Shown here: piece by piece, positions 20,242-25,010 of the stretch
How positions within the stretch are numbered: position 1 is the first letter of the stretch
How the letters are laid out: every line of letters begins with the position of its first letter
Virus record (IMG/VR): IMGVR_UViG_3300021963_006292
Span: 1-25,010 of that record
DNA length: 25,010 nucleotides
Source: a virus
Reading direction: 5' to 3' (one strand)
Position numbers and translations under genes: made by a program
Notes under the pieces: model-generated
Database searches by the model: none
Told to the model about the DNA's origin: nothing
The model's input: only the letters and a program-made list of their open reading frames with translations

Positions 20242-21392
20242 AAGTTTACCACAAAATATGGTTCTGTAATATTTTCTTCTTTATCTACAAACTTAACTCG
20301 ATCTCCATAAGAGGTAGTCATGTAATCATAGATTTGATCAGTAACTTTCTTATCATTATGAACATAAACAGTATGACCTCTATCGAGAAGATCTAAACAG
20401 AGACGATACTGTTGACTCTCGGTAAGAATATCTGTTCCTTTCTTATAAGTGATTGAATCAAAATAGAAAGGTTTCTTACTTGAGTTCATCTTTTCAAAAT
20501 AATCACATACAAACTTAGCATGTTGATTATTGATTTCGTCAGTTACTGTTCCAAGATTATATTCCAATCCCACCTTCTTAGCAAATGCTGCGAAGGATCT
20601 ATTGTCTCTAGGAAGACATGGACCACCATATCCAAACCCATAACCAAGATATTTCCTACCGATTCTGCTATCAGTGCCTACAGCAGTAAGAACTGAACTA
20701 ACTTCATCTCCACATCCAGCATGATGAAGAACATCACCGAGCATATTTGCGTAACTAATCTTGGTTGTCAAGAAGCAGTTAATAGCAATCTTAGTGATTT
20801 CTGCTGCGGTTGTTGACATAGAACAGACAATTGCACGAGTTGTTTGAATCTTCTCATACAACTTTCTAATATCAGAAATAACCTTATCGTTATCTGCAAA
20901 AGGATCTGCTCCGAGCAAAACCATATCAGCAGTGCGAAGATCATTAATGATAGATCCTTGTGCAATGAACTCTGGATTATAGAAAACTTTTACATTGCTT
21001 GGAAGTTGCTTTCTAAAGTTATCACAATCACCAGGATTAGTTGTGCATCCAACTACAAAATATTTTTTCGCAGTTACATCTTGAAAATCACTAACAACTT
21101 GCCACACAGCAGAGACATCATAAGATCCATCTTCGAGAGATGGAGTTGCCACAAGAGTGTAGATGAGATCACACTCATCAATAACCTCTTTGTTGTTTGT
21201 GGTTGCTCTAAAGTTTGTAGCAGCCTTAAGAAAATTTTCTACTTCTGGTTCATGTGTCTTGATCTTTCTTGCGTTCAAGTCATTCACATAATCCTCTCGG
21301 ATATCTGAAACAAGAACGTCATACCCTGCTGCTTCACACAGCAGGGCAAAACAAATACCAAGTCTACCAGCACCAATTACGCCAATTTTCAT
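20238..21392 (-). CDS. UDP-glucose/GDP-mannose dehydrogenase family protein
   Basis: A 384-residue nucleotide-sugar dehydrogenase. Rossmann motif 'MKIGVIGAGRLGICFALLCE' at the N-terminus; 'EITKIAINCFLTTKISYANM' supplies the conserved Asn and Lys; 'GYGFGYGGPCLPRDNRSFAA' holds the catalytic Cys (the usual motif is GGxCLPKD). It oxidises the C6 hydroxyl of a nucleotide sugar to a carboxylate using two NAD+, most likely UDP-glucose to UDP-glucuronate. Its NAD+ need is noteworthy because the next upstream gene is nadE. ATG 21392 overlaps the nadE stop (ATGA). Confidence 0.9.
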   Translation of the reverse strand: MKIGVIGAGRLGICFALLCEAAGYDVLVSDIREDYVNDLNARKIKTHEPEVENFLKAATNFRATTNNKEVIDECDLIYTLVATPSLEDGSYDVSAVWQVVSDFQDVTAKKYFVVGCTTNPGDCDNFRKQLPSNVKVFYNPEFIAQGSIINDLRTADMVLLGADPFADNDKVISDIRKLYEKIQTTRAIVCSMSTTAAEITKIAINCFLTTKISYANMLGDVLHHAGCGDEVSSVLTAVGTDSRIGRKYLGYGFGYGGPCLPRDNRSFAAFAKKVGLEYNLGTVTDEINNQHAKFVCDYFEKMNSSKKPFYFDSITYKKGTDILTESQQYRLCLDLLDRGHTVYVHNDKKVTDQIYDYMTTSYGDRVKFVDKEENITEPYFVVNL

Positions 21393-22129
21393 AGTTTGAA
21401 TGTAGGAATAGGATTCATTTTATGTTGATTCATTTGACTAAACTTAATAAGTGGTTCTAGTCCTGGACCTGATCCAGTCTCCATTGCCTCTTCAAGTTCA
21501 GCATAGGAAGCACCAATTTGATCTTCATCGGTTCTTCCATCATCCCATAGTCCGTCAGTAGGAGAGGCATCAATAATGCGTTGATCTACACCAAAATGCC
21601 TGCCAAGTTCCCAAACTTCAGTCTTATAGAGATCTGCGATAGGAGCAATATCAACTCCACCGTCACCATATTTAGTATAAAACCCTACACCATAATCTTC
21701 AACTTTATTTCCTGTACCGACAACGATACCACCAACAGATGTGGCAACTTGATAAAGAGTTACCATGCGAAGACGAGAACGACTATTAGCAAGAGCGTGT
21801 GTGTCAGTTCCAAGTTCTCTCATGGTGAACTTAAATGTTTCAAAAACTTTGGTAAGATCAAACTTATTTGTAATTACATTACTAAAGTTTGACTGAAGCC
21901 ATTCAAGGTGAGCATCAGAAAGAGTTTCTTGTTCTTCCTTCTGATGAATTGGCATACCCAAAGCATAAACAGGAAGACCTGTTTTAGCAGCAAGAGTTGA
22001 TGAAACTGCCGAGTCAATGCCTCCAGAAACACCAATTACAAATGATTTAATATTAAATTGTTGAGCATATTCTTTTAACCAAGAAACAATGCGAGTTTCA
22101 AGTTCGGAATAGTTTTGAATGCGGTTCAT
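21389..22129 (-). CDS. nadE: NAD synthetase (NH3-dependent type)
   Basis: A 246-residue NadE-type ATP pyrophosphatase. The P-loop 'FVIGVSGGIDSAVSSTLAAK' adenylates deamido-NAD; 'VVGTGNKVEDYGVGFYTKYG' and 'DIAPIADLYKTEVWELGRHF' are the usual NadE blocks, and 'SPTDGLWDDGRTDEDQIGAS' the C-terminal one. No glutamine-amidohydrolase domain, so it uses ammonia or a host partner. It makes NAD+ from deamido-NAD+. Within a glycan operon the same fold could instead act on a sugar, but the sequence looks like true NadE. ATG 22129 is preferred over an in-frame TTG at 22138. Confidence 0.88.
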   Translation of the reverse strand: MNRIQNYSELETRIVSWLKEYAQQFNIKSFVIGVSGGIDSAVSSTLAAKTGLPVYALGMPIHQKEEQETLSDAHLEWLQSNFSNVITNKFDLTKVFETFKFTMRELGTDTHALANSRSRLRMVTLYQVATSVGGIVVGTGNKVEDYGVGFYTKYGDGGVDIAPIADLYKTEVWELGRHFGVDQRIIDASPTDGLWDDGRTDEDQIGASYAELEEAMETGSGPGLEPLIKFSQMNQHKMNPIPTFKL

Positions 22130-22134
22130 GATAA

Positions 22135-23187
22135 TCAAATAATAGAATCTACTTGTTCTTTAATCCATGCGTAAGTTTTAGAGATACCCTCTTCAAGAGT
22201 CATGGAGTAATCCCATCCTAACTCTTTTCTGATTATATCGTTGTTACTATTGCGACCACGAACACCAAGAGGTGCATCAAGTTTATGTTGTCGTTTAACA
22301 GGAACACCAGCAACCTTCGAAACGGTATCGACAAGTTGATTGATTGTAACCATTTCTTCGGAACCAATATTCACAGGTCCGATGAAATTAGAATTCATCA
22401 TACGACGAGTTGCTTCAATACACTCATCAATAAAGAGAAAAGAACGTGTCTGTTCACCATCTCCCCAGACTTCAATCGTTCCACCAACACCAGGAAGTTC
22501 TGCTACTTTCCTACAAATAGCTGCAGGTGCTTTTTCCCTACCACCATTCCAAGTTCCTTCTGGTCCGAAAATATTGTGGTATCGAGCAACACGTACAGGA
22601 ATATCATAGTTGCGATGATAAGCAAAGTACAACCTTTCTGAAAAGAGTTTTTCCCAACCATATTCGGAATCTGGGTTAGCAGGATATGCGGACTCTTCAC
22701 GACAATCAGGATTGTCTGGATCAAGTTGGTTATGCTCAGGATACATGCAAGCAGAACCAGAATAGAAGATCTTGGTTACATTCTTACCAAGAAGATCATT
22801 AAACTTTCTTACAGACTCAAGAACATTTAGGTTGATTGTTGCGGAGTTGTGCATAATATCAGCATCATTTTCTCCACTGAAAACAAAACCAGCACCACCC
22901 ATGTCAGCAGCAAACTGATAGATTTCATCAAATGCCTGAAGATATCGTGAGGGAACGAACTTATAAAAGTTTCCTGCATCTCCTTTATATTGAATAACTC
23001 TTTCTACGAGTGCAACATCTCTCAGGTCCCCAATAATAAACTCATTTGCCTCAGTCTTTGAAAACTCAGGATACTTAAGATCCACACCACGAACCCAATA
23101 TCCTTCTGCTCGAAGTCGTTTAACCATGTGACTTCCAATAAATCCACCAGCACCAAGCACAAGTGCTTTCTTTACATATTGACCCAT
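22135..23187 (-). CDS. gme: GDP-mannose 3,5-epimerase-like SDR
   Basis: A 350-residue extended SDR. 'KKALVLGAGGFIGSHMVKRL' is the NAD-binding loop; 'IYQFAADMGGAGFVF' and 'IFYSGSACMYPEHNQ' are diagnostic of plant-type GDP-mannose 3,5-epimerase, with the 'YGWEK' Tyr-Lys pair, and 'HNIFGPEGTWNGGREKAPAA' the substrate-binding block. The reaction turns GDP-D-mannose into GDP-L-galactose (and GDP-L-gulose). First gene of the 14-gene glycan operon, behind a TTTACA/TATAAT promoter. The host must supply GDP-mannose, since no mannose-activating gene is seen here. Length and key residues are normal. Confidence 0.92.
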   Translation of the reverse strand: MGQYVKKALVLGAGGFIGSHMVKRLRAEGYWVRGVDLKYPEFSKTEANEFIIGDLRDVALVERVIQYKGDAGNFYKFVPSRYLQAFDEIYQFAADMGGAGFVFSGENDADIMHNSATINLNVLESVRKFNDLLGKNVTKIFYSGSACMYPEHNQLDPDNPDCREESAYPANPDSEYGWEKLFSERLYFAYHRNYDIPVRVARYHNIFGPEGTWNGGREKAPAAICRKVAELPGVGGTIEVWGDGEQTRSFLFIDECIEATRRMMNSNFIGPVNIGSEEMVTINQLVDTVSKVAGVPVKRQHKLDAPLGVRGRNSNNDIIRKELGWDYSMTLEEGISKTYAWIKEQVDSII

Positions 23188-23214
23188 AAAGAATGAATAA
23201 TCTCTGTACTATCT

Positions 23215-23243
23215 ATTATACAAAAAAAGAGGGGTAATGTAAA
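23215..23243 (-). promoter_or_regulatory. Sigma70-type promoter of the glycan operon
   Basis: Minus strand TTTACA (23243-23238), 17 bases, TATAAT (23220-23215). The -35 is in the loop of a terminator hairpin and the T-run lies in the spacer. Likely the main promoter for all 14 glycan genes. Confidence 0.83.
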
Positions 23244-23392
23244 CCCCTCTCAATAAACTCAGGCTCGCCACCAATTCTTTGACTGGAAATTGGAAACCAG
23301 GCGGGAGTAAGATCCCATCCGCACCACTTGCTCTTGAGAGAAGCAAGAAACTCATAGGGGTCATTTTGACTCCACCACTTAGTTTTGAGAAA
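23216..23392 (-). pseudogene. Start-less 58-codon frame, possible gene remnant or frameshift extension
   Basis: Directly after the 77-residue membrane gene, the +1 frame stays open for 58 codons and reads like protein: 'TKWWSQNDPYEFLASLKSKW', 'CGWDLTPAWFPISSQRIGGE'. It has no ATG, GTG or TTG and begins just before the neighbour's stop, so it is either the tail of a frameshifted protein or the remnant of a broken gene. Its last 10 or so codons run through the terminator hairpin and into the -10 box, so the true end may have been different. No family is recognised. Confidence 0.4.
23222..23250 (-). terminator. Terminator overlapping the glycan promoter
   Basis: Minus strand AGAGGGGT, 7-base loop, ACCCCTCT (23250-23228), then seven T. 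It ends the small-gene transcript coming from the right. Confidence 0.9.
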
Positions 23393-23612
23393 CTAAGAAA
23401 AGTTGTATAAGTTTTGGAATCTCAATTGCAGCATAAAAACCACAAAGTATTAATATGTCCCAAAATTTATACTTAAGTGCAAAAGGAATGACGAATGCAT
23501 TTCCTATACACTTAACTAATAACCCAGACTTTGGATCTCCCCATAACAAGAAAAAATATCCCGATAAAAGAAGAACATTGCCAATGTACCTGAGAATATC
23601 AGATTTTGACAT
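23379..23612 (-). CDS. Small multi-pass membrane protein
   Basis: A 77-residue hydrophobic protein with two or three membrane segments: about 7-24 (ILRYIGNVLLLSGYFFLL), 32-47 (LVKCIGNAFVIPFALK), and 50-74 (FWDILILCGFYAAIEIPKLI). No family is recognised with certainty; the repeated 'IGN' before each hydrophobic stretch suggests an internal duplication of one helix-hairpin unit. The ribosome binding site is weak (GGGAG, 13 bases before ATG). A second frame just past its stop looks protein-like, raising the possibility that this is the N-terminal half of a longer ancestral protein. Confidence 0.65.
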   Translation of the reverse strand: MSKSDILRYIGNVLLLSGYFFLLWGDPKSGLLVKCIGNAFVIPFALKYKFWDILILCGFYAAIEIPKLIQLFLVSQN

Positions 23613-23660
23613 AAGGGGTTTTGCTCCCGACCAGTGCTGTTAAAGTCCATCCGTGACTAT

Positions 23661-23912
23661 TTACTCATCATCGTCTCTGACATAACAAGGAACTCGATCT
23701 GGATCTAACCAACATGTATAATCATAGTCTTCCATAGCAGTTAACAACTGCATTTCATTATCACAAAGATACATGTCACGGTATCGTCCAGTATAAGAGT
23801 CTACCTTTTGAATACGATAATCAGGTTTCCCATTAATTTCCAAAGTGCCAACTTGGATATAACGATAAGGAAACCGTTCCATAAGAACAGTTGGTTTCCT
23901 GATTACTTTCAT
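23661..23912 (-). CDS. Small hypothetical protein
   Basis: An 83-residue soluble protein, unrecognised: basic N-terminus, then 'YRYIQVGTLEINGKPDYRIQ', and an acidic aromatic C-terminus ending VRDDDE. ATG 23912 overlaps the stop of the upstream gene (TGATG), implying translational coupling; the in-frame GTG three bases earlier is less likely. It is on the short transcript driven by the 24.15-24.18 kb promoter. Confidence 0.65.
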   Translation of the reverse strand: MKVIRKPTVLMERFPYRYIQVGTLEINGKPDYRIQKVDSYTGRYRDMYLCDNEMQLLTAMEDYDYTCWLDPDRVPCYVRDDDE

Positions 23913-24127
23913 CACGCAACCTCAACAGATTCAAGATCACTATAGACATATTCCATAAGCATTTCATAATCATCCAGAGGATCACCAGAAAATACTACTC
24001 CCTCACTTTCATAGTACCGACGAACCTTTTTATAAAGTTTCGGATTCTTTACATCAAGATAAAAATCGCCGTTTGCTGCACCACGAAGAGTTTGGATGTC
24101 TTTCTTGAATTTAGAATTAAGAGTCAT
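23912..24127 (-). CDS. Small hypothetical protein
   Basis: A 71-residue soluble, mostly helical protein with a basic N-terminal half (NSKFKKDIQTLRGAANGDFY) and an acidic C-terminal half (DPLDDYEMLMEYVYSDLESV). ATG 24127 is chosen over an open frame upstream because a sigma70-type -10 box lies 23 bases before it, and the upstream frame runs through the promoter. First gene behind that promoter, so probably early. No function recognised. Confidence 0.68.
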   Translation of the reverse strand: MTLNSKFKKDIQTLRGAANGDFYLDVKNPKLYKKVRRYYESEGVVFSGDPLDDYEMLMEYVYSDLESVEVA

Positions 24128-24149
24128 TTGCTTGATTGTTGACCTTAGT

Positions 24150-24178
24150 ATTATAAGGGTTTGACTTGGAGAAGTCAA
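24150..24178 (-). promoter_or_regulatory. Sigma70-type promoter of the small-gene operon
   Basis: Minus strand TTGACT (24178-24173), 17 bases, TATAAT (24155-24150). The -35 begins 3 bases after a stem-loop that ends the tRNA transcript. Confidence 0.82.
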
Positions 24179-24181
24179 GGT

Positions 24182-24201
24182 GGACAGAGGTGTTTCTGTC
24201 C
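24182..24201 (-). other. Stem-loop after the tRNA genes
   Basis: Minus strand GGACAG, 8-base loop, CTGTCC, two bases past the CAU tRNA. There is no T-run, so it may be a processing or stabilising hairpin rather than a terminator. Confidence 0.6.
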
Positions 24202-24203
24202 TA

Positions 24204-24276
24204 TGCTCCTTGAGGGGATCGAACCCACCTTCGCCGCTTTATGAGAACGGTCCATTCACCAGATTGGTAAAGGAGC
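24204..24276 (-). tRNA. tRNA with anticodon CAU (Met or Ile2)
   Basis: A 73-base cloverleaf: acceptor GCTCCTT/AAGGAGC with discriminator A, D-arm CCA/TGG with GG in the loop, anticodon stem CCGTT/AGCGG and loop CTCATAA, T-loop TTCGATC with one T-T mismatch in its stem. No CCA is encoded. CAU may be elongator Met, or Ile after lysidine modification; the sequence alone does not decide. Two bases separate it from the next tRNA. Confidence 0.88.
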
Positions 24277-24278
24277 AA

Positions 24279-24369
24279 TAGGGACACTGGGATTCGAACC
24301 CAGACCTCGCGCTAATCTGGCGCTAATACGGATTATAAGACCGCTGTTCTACCGTTGAACTATGCCCCC
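24279..24369 (-). tRNA. Unusual tRNA with anticodon UAU and a 24-base variable region
   Basis: A 91-base tRNA-like gene: acceptor GGGGGCA/TGTCCCT (two G-U pairs), D-stem GTTC/GAAC, anticodon loop CTTATAA (UAU, Ile AUA codon) on a stem with a U-U mismatch, T-stem CTGGG/CCCAG with TTCGAAT loop. The variable region is 24 bases, made of an imperfect 11-base tandem repeat (ATTAGCGCCAG/ATTAGCGCGAG). Ile tRNAs normally have a short variable loop. It could be functional or decaying. Confidence 0.7.
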
Positions 24370-24408
24370 ATAAAGACAGGTCTATTGTAGAGGACCTGGA
24401 ACTCTATG

Positions 24409-24636
24409 TCAAGAACCTTCTTCGTGGTCGGTGTGTATTCGTATTATATCCTCACTCACACCAACTTCTTCAAAGACTTGTACCACTTCTTTATATGGCA
24501 CCATAACTGCGCTACCGTGCTCACTTGTTATGATAAATGATTCTCCTTGCTCTACTCTGTTCATAAGATTGTCAAAGTCAGATTGGAATTCTTCTACAGT
24601 GAATGATTGAAGTTCAGAAATTTCTTGCATTATCAT
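24409..24636 (-). CDS. Phd/YefM-like antitoxin
   Basis: A 75-residue protein with the Phd/YefM antitoxin pattern: 'QSFTVEEFQSDFDNLMNRVE' (N-terminal dimerisation and DNA-binding half) then 'GESFIITSEHGSAVMVPYKE', the conserved GExxxIT...GxxxAxxxP segment. In toxin-antitoxin systems this protein neutralises a Doc, YoeB or RelE-type toxin and represses its own operon. No toxin gene lies beside it; it is flanked by tRNA genes. A stand-alone phage antitoxin could block a host abortive-infection toxin. ATG 24636 (or 24630) is chosen; the longer frame reads through tRNA-Pro. No clear ribosome binding site. Confidence 0.8.
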   Translation of the reverse strand: MIMQEISELQSFTVEEFQSDFDNLMNRVEQGESFIITSEHGSAVMVPYKEVVQVFEEVGVSEDIIRIHTDHEEGS

Positions 24637-24653
24637 AAAGTGAGTTTTATGAG

Positions 24654-24727
24654 TCGGAGTGATAGGATTCGAACCTACGACCCTCTGTTCCCAAAACAGA
24701 TGCGCTACCAAGCTGCGCTACACTCCG
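24654..24727 (-). tRNA. tRNA-Pro (UGG)
   Basis: A 74-base cloverleaf: acceptor CGGAGTG/CACTCCG with discriminator A, D-arm GCGC/GCGC with TTGGTA loop, anticodon stem TCTGT/ACAGA and loop TTTGGGA (UGG), T-arm TAGG/CCTA with TTCGAAT loop. No CCA encoded. It begins about 16 bases past the expected start of a consensus promoter. Confidence 0.95.
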
Positions 24728-24841
24728 TTATTTGTTTTTGTGTATAATCATTATACCTATGATTGGAACCATTGTCAAGAGGTAGCATAAGAAGAATAAA
24801 AACAAGTTATTGTTGAGTAGTTCTCCAGCAAGGTGTCTCAT
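24728..24841 (-). CDS. 37-residue membrane peptide
   Basis: ATG 24841 overlaps the stop of the neighbouring gene (ATGA) and TAA ends next to tRNA-Pro. The product is a hydrophobic helix pair or single long helix (LFLFFLCYLLTMVPIIGIMI) with a basic end. Coding capacity is small and the same DNA carries a perfect sigma70 promoter, so it may be a coupled real gene or an open frame shaped by the promoter. The exact ATGA junction favours a gene. Confidence 0.5.
   Translation of the reverse strand: MRHLAGELLNNNLFLFFLCYLLTMVPIIGIMIIHKNK
24750..24778 (-). promoter_or_regulatory. Perfect consensus sigma70 promoter of the tRNA cluster
   Basis: Minus strand TTGACA (24778-24773), 17 bases, TATAAT (24755-24750). 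Both boxes are exact, the strongest promoter in the window, directly before tRNA-Pro, the antitoxin-like gene and the two other tRNAs. Confidence 0.9.
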
Positions 24842-25005
24842 CGTACTCTATCTATAATAGCAATCACACCGTGAGCATAAAAGAAAAGCAGAACCGAACC
24901 GATTGCTGCTGAGATTATTGTAGCAGTTTTATTGTGTTTGTCAATAGCCTGGTCGATCATATACTGCACTTCGGATCGACTAATAAACTCATCATGAGGT
25001 TCCAT
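24838..25005 (-). CDS. 55-residue membrane protein
   Basis: ATG 25005 to TGA 24838. A soluble N-terminus (MEPHDEFISRSEVQYMIDQA) precedes one membrane helix (TIISAAIGSVLLFFYAHGVI) and a short basic end. The form is like that of small phage membrane proteins seen in T4-like cyanophages, but no function is recognised. Its stop overlaps the start of the 37-residue gene. It lies 5 bases from the right edge, so upstream signals are not visible. Confidence 0.65.
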   Translation of the reverse strand: MEPHDEFISRSEVQYMIDQAIDKHNKTATIISAAIGSVLLFFYAHGVIAIIDRVR

Positions 25006-25010
25006 CACTT

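Noticed and set aside
24279-24369. Alternative reading as Ile-GAU tRNA using the GCGC...GCGC hairpin
   Set aside because: The loop would have A instead of the invariant U at position 33, and the normal anticodon arm is present elsewhere.
24637-24711. Longer N-terminus for the antitoxin-like protein
   Set aside because: The extra residues are translated from tRNA-Pro; the Phd-type pattern starts at the later ATG.
1-25010. CRISPR arrays, insertion sequences, rRNA genes, integrase or attachment sites
   Set aside because: No spaced direct repeats, transposase or integrase motifs, or rRNA-like stretches were seen on either strand.

Overview
The window looks like part of the genome of a T4-like cyanophage (a lytic myovirus of marine Synechococcus or Prochlorococcus). 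The signs are photosystem II genes psbA and psbD without introns, two high-light-inducible (hli) genes, a phage ferredoxin, pstS, glutaredoxin and peroxiredoxin, a DUF6433-type cyanophage protein, T4-like late promoters (TATAAATA), short tightly packed AT-rich genes, and tRNAs. Nearly everything is on the minus strand; only a small cluster at about 4.6-5.2 kb is on the plus strand.

Layout, left to right. (1) 1-1.8 kb: small conserved phage proteins and glutaredoxin. (2) 1.9-4.5 kb: photosystem II block psbA, a 60-residue membrane protein and psbD, with two terminators and a long psbA leader carrying a sigma70 promoter, an overlapping late-type motif and a 13-codon upstream ORF. (3) 4.6-6.4 kb: short plus-strand genes, then a convergent lysis-type locus. 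There a C39-like cysteine peptidase ends on a textbook -1 frameshift signal (A AAA AAG, short spacer, 11-bp stem), and the -1 frame continues into a complete GH24 lysozyme domain that has no start codon of its own. (4) 6.4-8.0 kb: redox/photoprotection operon hli, 28-residue membrane peptide, petF, unknown 97-residue protein, hli, peroxiredoxin. (5) 8.0-11.2 kb: envelope/nutrient block with pstS behind a cyanobacterial-type Pho box, a small secreted protein, and a host-type SLH/OprB porin with its own near-consensus promoter.

(6) 11.2-23.2 kb: a 14-gene glycan operon whose genes overlap or nearly touch, read from one promoter at 23.2 kb. It encodes GDP-mannose 3,5-epimerase, NAD synthetase, a UDP-glucose-type dehydrogenase, three GT11 (fucosyltransferase-like) domains (one fused to a sulfotransferase-like domain), several GT-A/GT2 enzymes, a GT15 mannosyltransferase-like protein, a GT25 protein and two methyltransferases. 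Together they look able to make and polymerise or decorate an unusual surface glycan, possibly containing L-galactose. (7) 23.2-25.0 kb: small genes, three tRNAs (Pro-UGG, one with anticodon UAU and an odd variable region, one CAU), a Phd/YefM antitoxin-like gene lodged between tRNAs, and two tiny membrane-protein genes.

Host-type sigma70 promoters with exactly 17-bp spacers recur (six found). Two of them have their -35 element inside the terminator hairpin of the preceding transcript. The strongest candidate for something undescribed is the frameshift-dependent peptidase-lysozyme fusion.
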